Source: Actinacidiphila sp. DG2A-62
Lineage (GTDB): Bacteria > Actinomycetota > Actinomycetes > Streptomycetales > Streptomycetaceae
DNA: 64,000 bases
Reading direction: 5' to 3'
NCBI RefSeq assembly: GCF_035825295.1
Contig: NZ_JAYMGI010000002.1
Span: 6,129,501 to 6,193,500, forward strand
The stretch's first letter is position 1. Every line of letters starts with the position of its first letter. The notes under the pieces are model-generated. The model did no database searches and was not told where the DNA came from. It saw only the letters and a list, made by a program, of their open reading frames with translations. Positions 47,459 through 57,282 of this stretch are shown piece after piece. A program made the translations under genes and the position numbers.

Positions 47459-47671
47459 TACACGCCTTTACCCGGGGTCTGGACCGCGACCTCGACGCCG
47501 TGATCGCCGGGCTCACGCTTCCCTACAGCAACGGCCCCACCGAGGGCGTCAACACCAAGACCAAACGGATCGCGCGCCAGATGCACGGACGAGCAGGCTT
47601 CACCCTGCTCCGGCACCGCATCCTCCTCGGATAACAGCACGCTCCGTCACCACCGAAAGTGAGACAGGGCC
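47459..47671 (+). mobile_element. 3' end fragment of an ISL3-family element
   Basis: Matches the end of the ISL3 element at 50960-52586: the last 58 codons of its transposase (TRGLDRDLDAVIAGLTLPYS ... LLRHRILLG) and the terminal repeat gtgagacagggcc. Two or three base differences distinguish it, so it is an older or different copy. Confidence 0.88.
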
Positions 47672-47688
47672 GAACGTTTTACAGTCCC
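47670..47688 (-). mobile_element. end of an IS256-family element (scar)
   Basis: ccgaacgttttacagtccc is the reverse complement of the outer end of the IS256 element at 57283-57301. It directly abuts the ISL3 fragment, so two IS ends were joined here by deletion or recombination. Confidence 0.6.
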
Positions 47689-48005
47689 GGAGAGGGCCGA
47701 CCGCCGAGTTTGGCGATCTGCCGCCGAGTCGCGTCGACGGGGCGGGGCGGCGCTACAGCCACGCGGAGCCAGCCGCGTCGCCTCCTGCCCCGATCAGCGA
47801 CTTCGACAGCGAGCTCAAGGCACTGGCGCAAGGGGGACCGCACCGGCCGCTTGACCGACCTCCCCGCGGTGTCCTGCGCATCGCGTCGCCATGGGCGGGA
47901 GCAGCAATCTGTGTGGTGCCAGGTGCTGGCCGGGGGCCAGAGTAGGCGCTCGCAGCTGTACCGGCCGTTGGCGCCCTGCCCGCAGAACCACCGGGCTCCT
48001 CCTGG
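47689..48005. other. intergenic region, no gene seen
   Basis: About 315 bases between IS scars and the reductase gene's 3' end. Only shadow frames; no conserved motif. Confidence 0.4.
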
Positions 48006-48914
48006 TCAAAGGTCGATGGTGAGGGTGGGTGACAGCGACCGTGAGACGCAGCAGTACATGCGGCCTAGCGAGGCGCCGATGTCGTCGCGGTGTTCCGGCT
48101 CTCCGTCGGTGACGATGATTTCGCAGCTGCCGCAGACACCCTCACGGCACCCGGACGGGATGCGGAACCCTGCATGGTTCAACGCGTCCAGCATCGAGTC
48201 CTCCTCTCCGACGTGGACGGTCCGTGCCGATCGGGCGCAGTTCACCTCGAAGGCCGCGTTGGGCGCGAACTCCCGGACGGTCGACCGGAAACGCTCAACG
48301 TGCAACCGCTCCGCGGGGAACACCGCTTCGGCCGCGTCGAGCATCGCGGTGGGACCGCAGCAGTACACGAGCGCCTCAGCACTCAGCGCTGCAGCCTCTG
48401 CGGTGAGGTCGGGCGTGCCGTATGTGTCTCTGGAGTGGATGCGCACCCGCCTCCCGTAGCCGGATTGCAGCTCGTTGACGAACGGCATGGTGGCCAGGGA
48501 CCTGCCCGCGTACAGCAGGCTTGCCGTGGCGCCGGACTCTACCGCCGCGTTCAGCATCGGCATGAGGGGGGTGATTCCGATCCCGCCGGCGAGGAACAGG
48601 TACTCCGGGGCTGGCAACAGGGGGAAGTTGTTGCGGGGCAGCGAGACGTCGAGGGTGCGGCCCTTCCTGAGGAACAGGTGGATGTATTCCGAGCCGCCCC
48701 GGCTGAGCGGGTCGTGGCGGACGGCGATTTGGTAGGTGTCATGGTCGTCCTGGTCACCGCACAACGAGTACGTTCGGGTCAACCAGTTGGGCAGGACCAG
48801 ATCGATGTGGGCGCCCGGCTCCCACGGGGCCAGCGGACCATCAACTCCGCGTAGGAGGAGCGAGACGACGCCCTCGGCGACCGGCTCCACCGTCTCGACA
48901 ATGGTTCGTTGCAT
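48006..48914 (-). CDS. PDR/VanB-type flavin and 2Fe-2S oxidoreductase (302 aa)
   Basis: Ferredoxin-reductase/plant-ferredoxin fusion: flavin-binding LTRTYSLCGD, NAD-binding FLAGGIGITPLMPMLNAA, and C-terminal 2Fe-2S ligands in SGCREGVCGSCEI...YCCVSRS. It passes electrons from NAD(P)H to an aromatic oxygenase (usually a Rieske enzyme); no such terminal oxygenase remains nearby, and the FAD monooxygenase at 44.8 kb does not need one. ATG at 48914. Separated by 13 bases from the upstream PPOX gene (one operon). Confidence 0.9.
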   Translation of the reverse strand: MQRTIVETVEPVAEGVVSLLLRGVDGPLAPWEPGAHIDLVLPNWLTRTYSLCGDQDDHDTYQIAVRHDPLSRGGSEYIHLFLRKGRTLDVSLPRNNFPLLPAPEYLFLAGGIGITPLMPMLNAAVESGATASLLYAGRSLATMPFVNELQSGYGRRVRIHSRDTYGTPDLTAEAAALSAEALVYCCGPTAMLDAAEAVFPAERLHVERFRSTVREFAPNAAFEVNCARSARTVHVGEEDSMLDALNHAGFRIPSGCREGVCGSCEIIVTDGEPEHRDDIGASLGRMYCCVSRSLSPTLTIDL

Positions 48915-48927
48915 GCTGGTGCCGTCC

Positions 48928-49590
48928 TCAGTACAGGTGCCGATAGTCGTCTTCGAGCATGGAGTCCAGCGCGGACGGATCGGCGTCAACGCTCATTTGG
49001 TCGCGGGCGATCTCGCCCATCGACGGCAACTCGTCCGCCAGCGCCTGGGCGGCCGGGTCCCACAGCCGGGAGCGGATCAGTGCGCGGCCGCAGTGGAAGA
49101 AGACTTCCTCCACGTCCACGATGATCGCCAGCAGCGCGCTCTTCCCCTCGGTCTGCATCCGGGCGAGAACGTCCGCTTCGTCGGTGGGATAAGCGCGACC
49201 GTTGATGCGCAGCACTTCCCGCATTCCGGGGACGATGAACATCAGCCCGATCCCGTCGTTCTCGGCGAGATTGCGGAACGAGTCGGCGAGGTTGTTGCCC
49301 GGCCGGTCGGGGATGGCGAGCGTACGCTCGTCGAGCACCTTCACAAACCCGGGGTAATCACCGCGGGGTGAGCTGTCGGGCAGCCCTGCCGCGTTCGCCG
49401 TCGCCATCGTCAGGAAAGGCGAGTGGGCGATGAAGCGGCGGCAATGGTGGTCCAGCCTGTCATGAACCTTACGCTTGATCATGTCATCCGGCTCGCCGAT
49501 CCGGGCACGCACCTCCGCGTAGGAGATCCGGCTCGGACGAGCCCTGGGGGCCGCGCGGCCGCTGGTCTCATGATCCTCATGAGTGATCAT
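48928..49590 (-). CDS. PPOX-type FMN flavoprotein (220 aa)
   Basis: Split-barrel pyridoxamine-oxidase-like flavoprotein of the MSMEG_1061-like group: FIAHSPFLTMATANAAGLPD SSPRGDYPGFVKVLDERTL (two segments), GIGLMFIVPGMREVLRING and DVEEVFFHCGRALIRSRLW. Probably F420- or FMN-dependent redox/repair enzyme. ATG at 49590, 262 bases from the divergent LysR gene; the promoter includes the duplicated LysR-type site. Likely target of that regulator. Confidence 0.87.
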   Translation of the reverse strand: MITHEDHETSGRAAPRARPSRISYAEVRARIGEPDDMIKRKVHDRLDHHCRRFIAHSPFLTMATANAAGLPDSSPRGDYPGFVKVLDERTLAIPDRPGNNLADSFRNLAENDGIGLMFIVPGMREVLRINGRAYPTDEADVLARMQTEGKSALLAIIVDVEEVFFHCGRALIRSRLWDPAAQALADELPSMGEIARDQMSVDADPSALDSMLEDDYRHLY

Positions 49591-49791
49591 TCGGGTTGCT
49601 TCCTACTCGGCTTGGTCCAGTCCCGGGTCGCGAATCCCGTGACTCTCATCTGACGACGTCGTGCGGCCGCACTTGCGTGGTCCGCCGACCGACCACCGCT
49701 GTGGCCAGCGAGGTCAAGTGGGAACAGGCAGATGCGGACGCCCGTGGGAGTCTTCCCTGGGTTGATCGCGTGCCTCCGACGTTAAGGAACG

Positions 49792-49848
49792 CGGGCCGAT
49801 ATACACCAGTGAAACGTTGATACGGACTCATTCCATTAGTGATAATCC
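49792..49848. promoter_or_regulatory. LysR-type operator/promoter between PPOX and lysR genes
   Basis: Includes atacaccagtgaaacgttga and, towards lysR, tggaat/attagtgataatcc. The block is the reverse complement of 41141-41193 with 32 bases identical. Position just upstream of the lysR start at 49853 and divergent to the PPOX/reductase operon is typical for LysR autoregulation plus target activation. Confidence 0.68.
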
Positions 49849-49852
49849 GGGG

Positions 49853-50773
49853 ATGGACCATGCCGATTTGAATTTGATCAAGGCGTTGGATGCGCTGCTC
49901 GCCGAGAACAGCGTGACGAGGGCCGCGGCCCGCCTGCACACCTCGCCACCGGCGATGAGCCGCTCCCTGGCACGCCTGCGCCGGATCTTCGACGATCCGC
50001 TGCTCGTCCGAGCCGGACGTGACCTCGTGCCCACTCCCCGGGCTCTGGAGCTGCGCGGGGAGGCGCACGCGATTTCCGTCCGGGCGCAAGCACTGTTCGG
50101 GCCGTCCGTCACCACTGATCCCCGCACCGCGGTGCGCACGTTCAACCTGCGGGTCAACGACATGCTGTCCACGGCTTTCATTCCGCCCCTCCTCGAGGAT
50201 CTGCGAGTTCAGGCGCCCGGTATCTCTCTGCGTCTGCGACCGGAGAACATCGAGGACACCCCATCGCTGCGCGATGGGCTGGTCGACCTGGAGATTGGGA
50301 TCGTGCACCCCAGCGACCCCGAGACCCGCTCGGAAACACTTTTCACGGAGACACTGATCGGGGTCGCACGGTCGACTCATCGCCTGGCGAGGGCGAAGAC
50401 CGTCACACCACAGCGGTTCGCCGCCGCCGACCACATCGTTGTGTCGCGACGGGGTCAGGCTCAGGGACCGATCGACGAGCGACTCGCCGACTTGGGCCTA
50501 AGCCGGCGCGTGGTCGCCGTGGTCCCCAGCGTCGCGACCGCGCTGTTCTTGGCCCGCGACACCGATGTCGTCAGCATTGCCCCAGCCGGGCTGAGTCGGC
50601 CGATGGTGGACACGCTCGGTCTGCACGCGTTCCGGATCCCCCTGGAACTGCCCCACCTGGCCATCGGCATGGCGTGGCACCCTCGCAACCACCATGACGG
50701 CACGCACCAGTTCCTGCGCGAGCGCATCCGTCACATCATGACTACCACTGCAGCGGGCGATGGACAGCAGTGA
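49853..50773 (+). CDS. LysR-family transcriptional regulator (306 aa)
   Basis: Winged helix LNLIKALDALLAENSVTRAA ARLHTSPPAMSRSLARLR (two segments) and an effector-binding domain of full length. ATG at 49853 (MDHADLNLI). Divergent from the PPOX/reductase operon and related in architecture to the LysR at 21924. Intact and likely active. Confidence 0.9.
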   Translation: MDHADLNLIKALDALLAENSVTRAAARLHTSPPAMSRSLARLRRIFDDPLLVRAGRDLVPTPRALELRGEAHAISVRAQALFGPSVTTDPRTAVRTFNLRVNDMLSTAFIPPLLEDLRVQAPGISLRLRPENIEDTPSLRDGLVDLEIGIVHPSDPETRSETLFTETLIGVARSTHRLARAKTVTPQRFAAADHIVVSRRGQAQGPIDERLADLGLSRRVVAVVPSVATALFLARDTDVVSIAPAGLSRPMVDTLGLHAFRIPLELPHLAIGMAWHPRNHHDGTHQFLRERIRHIMTTTAAGDGQQ

Positions 50774-50959
50774 CCTCACCGCGCCAGCCAAGCGCTCAGC
50801 GCGCCGGTGGTGGCCGGGCTCCACAGCGGGTCGTGGAAAAGGCAGTGGTGATTGTCGAGAAGATGGCGGCGGCGTCCGCGGGGGTCGCGACCCGGGCGGG
50901 GGCCGGGCGGCACATGCTGGTCATCGCGTAATCGCGCGGGGCGGGTGTGTCCAGTTAAC

Positions 50960-52586
50960 GGCCCTGTCTCACTTTCGGTGGTGACGGAGCGTTGTGAGGG
51001 TCGTTGACCTTCATGTGATGGATGTCAACGAGCTTGTGCAGGCGGTCTTCTCGGGCCTGTCGCCGCTGGTCATCGAGGATGTGGCCGACGAAGGTGAGTG
51101 GATCTTGGTGCGGGCACGGACTCCGCTGGCCACCGCGGTTTGCCCGGTGTGCGGGGCCTCGTCGGAACGCGTGCATGGCTACCACTGGCGGACGGTGGCC
51201 GACATTCCGATCGACGGGCGGCGGGTGGTGGTCCGTGTGCGGCGCGGCGTCTGGTGTGCCCCACGCGAGGCTGTCGCCACACCTTCCGCGAACAGGTCCC
51301 CGGGGTGCTGGAGCGATACCAGCGACGCACCGCTCGGCTGACCATGCAGGTCAAGGCCGTGGTCAAAGAGTTAGCGGGCCGGGCGGGATCACGTTTGCTG
51401 GCAATACTCACGGTGAGCCTGTCGCGTCACACGGCCCTACGCGCCCTGCTGAGGATGCCGTTACCCACCGGGCGGGTGCCCCGTGTGATCGGCGTCGACG
51501 ACTTCGCCCTGCGCCGGCGCCACCGCTACGCCACCGTGATCATCGATGCCGAGACCCATGAACGGATCGACGTGCTGCCCGACCGCACGGCCGACACCCT
51601 GGAAGCATGGCTGCACGAACATCCGGGCATCGAGGTCGTGTGCCGCGACGGCTCGGCGACCTATGCCGAGGCTATCCGCCGTGCCCTGCCCGACGCGGTA
51701 CAAGTCGGTGATCGCTGGCATTTATGGAAGAATCTGTGCGAAGCCGCCCTGAGCGAGGTGAAAGCACACAGCGCCTGCTGGGCCACCGTACTGGACGCGC
51801 CGATCTACGACGGGCCCCGCGCCCAGACCACCCTCGAACGCTGGCACCAGGTCCATGGCCTGCTCGACCAGGGCGTGGGCCTGCTCGAATGCGCCCGCCG
51901 CCTGCAACTGGCCCTGAACACCGTCAAGCGCTACGCCCGAGCCGACCGGCCCGAGCGCATGCTCCGCGTCCCCAAGTACCGTGCCAGCCTGGTCGATCCC
52001 TACCGCGAGCACCTGCGCAAACGCCGGACTGAAGACCCCGGCGTCCCCGTCCTGCACCTCTTCGAAGAGATCAAGACCCTCGGCTTCACGGGCTGCCTGA
52101 ACCTTCTGCACAAGTACATCAACCAAGGCCGCGCGGACGCCGACCGCAGCCATATCTCACCCCGTCGCCTCGCCCGGATGCTGCTGACCAGGCCCGACAA
52201 CCTCAAGGCCGAGCAGCACGAGCTCCTGACCAAGCTCACCGCTGCCTGCCCCGAGATGACCCAACTGGCTGTAGCTATCAGGGACTTCGCCCCGCTCCTC
52301 ACGCCACACACCGACAACGCCGATGCGCTCACGCACTGGATCACCCAAGTCCGAACAGCGGACCTGCCCCACCTACACGCCTTCACCCGGGGTCTGGACC
52401 GCGACCTCGACGCCGTGATCGCCGGGCTCACGCTTTCCTACAGCAACGGCCCCACCGAGGGCGTCAACACCAAGACCAAACGGATCGCGCGCCAGATGCA
52501 CGGGCGAGCAGGATTCACCCTGCTCCGCCACCGCATCCTCCTCGGATAACAGCACGCTCCGTCACCACCGAAAGTGAGACAGGGCC
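50960..52586. mobile_element. ISL3-family element A
   Basis: 33-base perfect inverted repeats at 50960-50992 and 52554-52586 (outer ggccctgtctcactttcggt). The expected 8-base direct repeat is not found (cagttaac left, gtttatta right), so a flank has been exchanged. A fragment of a related copy lies at 47459-47671. Confidence 0.88.
51018..52549 (+). pseudogene. ISL3-family transposase, one frameshift
   Basis: Zinc-finger N-domain (CPVCGASSERVHGYHWRTVA) then frame change near 51255 into VCPTRGCRHTFREQVPGVLE. The DDE catalytic domain has VIGVDDFALRRRHRYATVII, VVCRDGSATYAEAIRRALPD, VGDRWHLWKNLCEAALSEVK, and the C-terminal SNGPTEGVNTKTKRIARQMH Glu motif. Normal length 510 residues if corrected. 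Confidence 0.85.
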
Positions 52587-52662
52587 GTTTATTAGACACT
52601 CCCTTGTGATCTCGTGGGGCCTCGGTCCGGGAGGGTCGGGGCCCTTGGGGTAAAACGGTGGG

Positions 52663-53626
52663 GTGTCTCGACCTCAACTTTCGGATGCTGAGTGGGAGTT
52701 CATTTCCCCGTTCCTGCCGGTCGGTGAGTACGGGCCGTACCCGGAGAACCTGCGGGCGCACTTCGAGGGTGTCGTGTGGCGGTTCAGGAACGGGGCGGAA
52801 TGGCGGGAGTTGCCCGAACGGTTCGGGCACTGGTCCACCGTTTACGGCAGTGGCGGGATGCCGGGGTGTTCACTGCGGTGTTCCAGGGGGCGATCGCCGA
52901 GGCGGCCAAGCGGGGCCTGGTGGAATTGTCGCTGGTCAGCGTGGACTCGACCACGGTCCGGGCCCACCATGATGCCGCCGGGATGATCATGGAGCCCGGG
53001 ACTCTGGACGCGATGGAGGAGGCCGCCGCGGAAAAAGGGGCACCGACCAGGAACAAGACGGGCAGATGGACCCGGAGCGGGAAGAACGACGGCGCGTGAG
53101 GCGTCGCCGCAGGGCCCGGCTCGCCGCCGCCGAATTGGGGCGTTCCCGCGGAGGACTGACCACCAAGACGCACCTGTCCTGCGTGCCGCAATGCCTGCCC
53201 CTCTCGCTCAAGATCACCGCGGGGCAAGCCGGGGACAGCCCGCAGTTCATCCCCGTCCTGAACAAGATCCGCGTCCCCGGCCCGGCCAGCCGGCCCCGCA
53301 CCCGGCCCGGCGCAGTCGCCGGCGACAAGGCGTACTCGTTCCGCAAGAACCGTTCCCACCTGCGCAGACGTGGGATCAAAGCGGTCATCCCCGAGAAGAA
53401 GGATCAGGCCGCCCACCGCAAAAACCGCGGCTCACGCGGAGGACGGCCCGTCACCTGGGACAAACAGCTGTACAAGCTCCGCAACAGCGTCGAACGCATC
53501 ATCAACAAGATCAAGGACTGGCGCGGCCTCGCCGTCCGCTACGACAAAAAACCTGAAAGCTACCAGGCGGGACTCGAATTATGCGCCGGTCTCCTCTGGA
53601 TCCGACACCTCGGATCACAGCCATGA
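52663..53626 (+). pseudogene. IS5-family transposase, two frameshifts
   Basis: Segments in three frames: LSDAEWEFISPFLPVGEYGP, then (after about 52850) GAIAEAAKRGLVELSLVSVD STTVRAHHDAAG with the first Asp (two segments). After about 53080 come GGLTTKTHLSCVPQCLPLSL, AVAGDKAYSFRKNRSHLRRR and NSVERIINKIKDWRGLAVRY with the Glu. Terminal repeats are not clear; ttgtgatc near 52605 and in reverse near 53622 may be their remains. Confidence 0.8.
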
Positions 53627-53645
53627 TCACAACTCCACACAGACC

Positions 53646-54371
53646 CTAGATCCCGGCGAGGATGGCGCCTCCGTCAACGGTGAGCACGGTTCCGGTGACG
53701 AAGCGGTTCTCCATCAGATACAGGTGCGCCGCGGCGATCTGGTCCGCTTCGCCGATCGAATTGGTGAGTGTCCGATCAGCGAGGGTCGCGAACAGCGCGG
53801 CACGCTGCGGCTCCGGAACCGGGTCCCACAGCGGGGTGCGGATTGCTCCCGGCCGGACCGCGTTGACGCGGATCGGGGCAAGCTCGGCAGCCAGCCCTCG
53901 CGTCAGGCCCTCTGTGGCGGCGGCGGCGCCGGCCGCGAGCGCTGTACCGGGTGCGGGGCGAACAGCGACCGTTCCGGACGTCAGCACGATCGAGCCTCCC
54001 GGCCGGATGCGCCGTGCCGCGTGCTTGACCGCGGCGACTGCTCCCCAGAAGCGGACCTCGAACAGCTCCCGGGCGGCGTCGAGCGGCAGGTCTGCCAGCG
54101 GCTGCGGACGCACCGTATCACCCGCTGTGTAAACCACGTGATCGAGCTCGCCGACGCGGGCGAACAGGGCAGCGACGCCAGCCTCCTCGCGGGTGTTGAC
54201 GACGGCCCCGTCGCACGTGTCCGGCAACTGCGCGAGCGCGGCCTCCAGACGCCCCTGGTCGCTCGACGCGATCGTGACTGCCGCCCCGGCCGCCGCTGCG
54301 GCGCGGGCCGCGGCCAGTCCCATCCCTGAACTGCCACCGATGATGACGATGCGCTGGCCTGAAAGAGTCAT
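53646..54371 (-). CDS. short-chain dehydrogenase/reductase-like protein without canonical YxxxK (241 aa)
   Basis: Rossmann motif IVIIGGSSGMGLAAARAAAA, then VVYTAGD, GSIVLTSGTVAVRPAPGTAL AAGAAAATEGLTRGLAAE (two segments) and the tail VNAVRPGAIRTPLWD. Where SDRs carry Tyr-x3-Lys this protein has Leu-x3-Ala-type residues (ALAAGAAAA), so normal proton relay is missing; similar atypical SDRs exist in actinobacteria. ATG at 54371. It is divergent from the TetR gene, and their shared promoter holds two palindromes, so TetR probably represses it. Confidence 0.85.
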   Translation of the reverse strand: MTLSGQRIVIIGGSSGMGLAAARAAAAAGAAVTIASSDQGRLEAALAQLPDTCDGAVVNTREEAGVAALFARVGELDHVVYTAGDTVRPQPLADLPLDAARELFEVRFWGAVAAVKHAARRIRPGGSIVLTSGTVAVRPAPGTALAAGAAAATEGLTRGLAAELAPIRVNAVRPGAIRTPLWDPVPEPQRAALFATLADRTLTNSIGEADQIAAAHLYLMENRFVTGTVLTVDGGAILAGI

Positions 54372-54392
54372 GATGCCTACTCCTATGCCTCA

Positions 54393-54421
54393 ACAGTGAT
54401 GACTCGGCGGGTCATCACTGT
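54393..54421. promoter_or_regulatory. TetR operator 1
   Basis: Perfect 11-base arms acagtgatgac and gtcatcactgt separated by seven bases (tcggcgg), between the divergent SDR and tetR starts. Confidence 0.8.
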
Positions 54422-54425
54422 AGCA

Positions 54426-54454
54426 GCGATGACGACCCATTGAGTCATCACTGT
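54426..54454. promoter_or_regulatory. TetR operator 2
   Basis: Right arm gtcatcactgt identical to operator 1; left arm gcgatgacgac matches 7 of 11; same seven-base spacer. It ends 13 bases before the tetR start, so binding should block tetR. Confidence 0.7.
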
Positions 54455-54467
54455 TAGGATGGCGAGC

Positions 54468-55115
54468 ATGCCGCGATGGAACCCACACGCCGAAGACCGG
54501 CTCCGCGAGGCAGCGCTGGAGCTGTTCCTCGAGCACGGGTACGAGAACGTCACCGTCGCGGAGATCACCGAGCGGGCCGGGCTGACCCGACGCTCGTTCT
54601 CCCGTTACTTCACGGACAAGCGGGACGTGCTGTTTGCTGAATCCGAACAACTTCCGGCCGCCCTCGCCCGCTCCGTCCGGCACGCTGGCGACAGCCTCTC
54701 GTCCTTCGAGGCCCTCCTGGCCGCTCTCGTGGACGTCGCCGACATGCTGGCCGACCAGGCCCCGGCCCCCCTCGCCGCACAACGGCGCGCGGTTGTCCGG
54801 GCCAGCCCGGAGCTGCAGGAACGGGGGCGGACCAAGTTCGCCGCCGTGACGGACGCAGTGGCGGACGCGTTGCGGGACCGAAGCGCCGCTGAATCGGAGG
54901 CGACGCTGCTCGCGCAAGTCGGCGTCGCCATCTTCCGCACCGCGTTCGAGCGCTGGACCGACCGGCCGGACGACGTCGGCCTACCGGCCCGCATCTGGGA
55001 GGCAGCCGCCGAACTCGCCACAAGCCTGGGCGCGGTGGACTTCACCACGCCGCCCCCGCCCGTGACGCGATCACCTCGCATGGATGAGCGCTACTTGCGG
55101 ACTCCCAGGCACTAA
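54468..55115 (+). CDS. TetR-family repressor (215 aa)
   Basis: N-terminal helix-turn-helix EAALELFLEHGYENVTVAEI TERAGLTRRSFSRYFTDKRD (two segments), typical of TetR; the ligand domain is variable. The ATG at 54468 is favoured over 54459. Two operators precede it and the SDR gene is divergent: a ligand-responsive switch for that enzyme. Confidence 0.9.
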   Translation: MPRWNPHAEDRLREAALELFLEHGYENVTVAEITERAGLTRRSFSRYFTDKRDVLFAESEQLPAALARSVRHAGDSLSSFEALLAALVDVADMLADQAPAPLAAQRRAVVRASPELQERGRTKFAAVTDAVADALRDRSAAESEATLLAQVGVAIFRTAFERWTDRPDDVGLPARIWEAAAELATSLGAVDFTTPPPPVTRSPRMDERYLRTPRH

Positions 55116-55157
55116 GAGGTCGCGCGAATAGGCGCCGTTTGGGTCCCTAGCAACGGA

Positions 55158-55235
55158 ACGGGCACAAGCCCTTGTGATCAGGAGTTATGACACTCTGTGA
55201 TCACTGGAGGCCTGTGCCTGCGCTTCCACGATGTT
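55158..55235 (+). mobile_element. relic of an IS112-like left end
   Basis: gcacaagcccttgtgatc, then gtgatcactggaggcctgtg, parallels 56355-56425 just upstream of the IS5/IS112-like transposase (gcacaggcctcggtgatc, then aggcttgtgcctgca). No transposase follows, so only the end remains. Confidence 0.45.
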
Positions 55236-55297
55236 CGACGCCCTGTGCCCGGCGGGGCCGTTGCACCTGGCCAGCCCCCGCACCAGATCTGCGCTCG

Positions 55298-56115
55298 CTA
55301 CCTCTTGTTCAGGTCGAGCAGCGCTGAAGTGGCCTCCCACAGTTGCGGTCCGATGGGCGGCGCCTTGATCGTGCGGGGTTTGCCGTTCTCGTAGTACGCA
55401 CCGGACACGACGCTGTCCTCGGGTGCGGGGGTGACGAACCGCAGCAGCTTCCGTGCCGCCTTCTGCGGGGACTGGAAGAACAGGCGAGGCACAGGTGTCC
55501 GGAACAGTGCGCCCACAGGGCTTCGGCTGGTCCTGGCGAAGTTCGACGAGACACCCCGGGATGGAAGGCAACTGCGGACAGGCCCTGCTCGTGGTACCGG
55601 TCGTGCAGTTCCCGGGTGAAGAGGACAAGTTCCAACTTGGCGTTGCCGTAGGCGCGTACGGGTGAGTAGTTCCGCGCATTGTCGAGATCGTCCAAGTCGA
55701 CGCGTGCTGACAGTCGTGCGGCGTTACTTGATGTCTGCACGACGAGGGCCTGGGAAGCCAGCAGGGTGTCTAGCAGCAGGTTGGTCAGCAGGAACGGTGC
55801 GAGGTAGTTGACCTGGAACGTCTCCTCAAAGCCGTCTGCTGTGACATGGCGGTCCCCGAGGATCACCCCAGCGTTGTTGACCAGTACGTCGATGCGCGGG
55901 CAGTGATCGGCGAGCTGTGCCGCAAGGGTACGCACCTGGTGCAAGTGGGCGAAGTCGGCGACGAAATAGTGCACGCCGAGCTCATCCGCGACCGCCTTGG
56001 TCTTGGCCGCGGACCTGCCCGCGACGACCACATGGTGTCCATCACGCACCAGTTGGCGCGCCGCGGCGGCGCCGGTTCCATCGCTCGCACCAGTGATGAC
56101 AACGGTCTTCGGCAA
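55298..56115 (-). pseudogene. SDR/retinol-dehydrogenase-like protein, one frameshift
   Basis: KTVVITGASDGTGAAAARQL (TGxxxGxG), DVLVNNAGVILGD, and catalytic AYGNAKLELVLFTRELHDRY (Tyr-x3-Lys). The frame breaks at about 55550 after AVAFHPGV and continues SSNFARTSRSPVGALFRTPV to GPQLWEATSALLDLNKR at 55298. One base is missing near a CCCGGGG run. Otherwise intact; about 272 residues. Confidence 0.83.
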
Positions 56116-56414
56116 GACAGGTTCCCTTCGACCGGATGCGGTATGGGCGCCACGGAGCAGCGTGTGTCACGTGATCCGTTCGGTTAGGCCCGAACGCGCG
56201 TGTCCTTCATGCTTGTTGTTGGCAGGCGCGGGCGAACTCCGGACAGAAGCACGTCCTCGCACAGCATAGTTGGCGGTTTCACCGATGCGACGTGGGAGGC
56301 TCGTCTGGCCGCTTGAAGCCGGCACAGATCGGCGGCGTGGGAAACCCTCAGTAGGGCCGGGCACAGGCCTCGGTGATCATGGAATTGAGACGCTTCACGA
56401 TCGTCGGGAGGCTT

Positions 56415-57255
56415 GTGCCTGCACTGCCATCATGGCTGACCGAACCCCTCTGGAACCAATTCGCGGCGCTGCTGCCCCACAGGCCGGTCTACGATCCGGC
56501 CCACCCACTGGGCTGCCACCGCCCGCGGATCAGCGACCGGATCATCTTCGACAAGCTGCTCCAGCTCCTCCGCTTCGGCTGCTCCTACCAAGCCATAGCG
56601 GACACCACCTGCTCGGCCACCACGATCCGCAACCGCCGTGACGAGTGGATCCGACTGGGCGTCTTCGCCCAGCTTCGGCACGTCGCCTTGGAGGCGTACG
56701 ACCGAATCGTCGGCCTCGTCCTGGACCAGATCGCCATCGACGGGTCGATCACCAAAGCACCCGGAGGCGGAGAAGCCGCCGGACGCTCACCGGTCGACCG
56801 CGGCAAACAGGGCCTCAAGCGCTCAGGTATGACGGACCGTTATGGAATTCCGCTGGGCCGGGTTCTGGCCGGAGCCAACTGCCATGACGCGCCGCTGCTT
56901 GCCCCGACCCTGGACCTGTTGGACGACCTCGGCCCACTGCCTGAAGACATCACCGTGCACCTCGACGCCGGCTACGACTCGGGCAAGACCCGCTCCACCC
57001 TCGACGCACGCGGGCTGCGAGGCCAGATCGCACACAAGGGCGAGAAGGCCCCTATCCAGGCCACCCAGCGCTGGCATGTAGAGCGCCCACGCCTGGCAGA
57101 ACGCGTTCTACCGGCTCGCACGCTGCTACGAACGCCGCACCAGCGTCATCAACGCCTTCTTCGACCTCGCGGACACCGTCATCACCGTGCGTAGCACCAT
57201 CCGCCGCGCCTGGACCACTCACCGCTGGAACGACCGCCCCACCCGACGACCATGA
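56415..57255 (+). pseudogene. IS5-family (IS112-like) transposase, one frameshift
   Basis: VPALPSWLTEPLWNQFAALL P, RFGCSYQAIADTTCSATTIR, first Asp in LDQIAIDGSITKAPGGGEAA GRSP (two segments), and second Asp in DITVHLDAGYDSGKTRSTLD. After a break near 57085 it continues HAWQNAFYRLARCYERRTSV INAFFDLADTVITVR (two segments) to the TGA at 57255. GTG at 56415. Terminal repeats not resolved; left end likely near 56355. Confidence 0.8.
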
Positions 57256-57282
57256 CCCCACGCCTATCTGCGCGAGCTAAGC

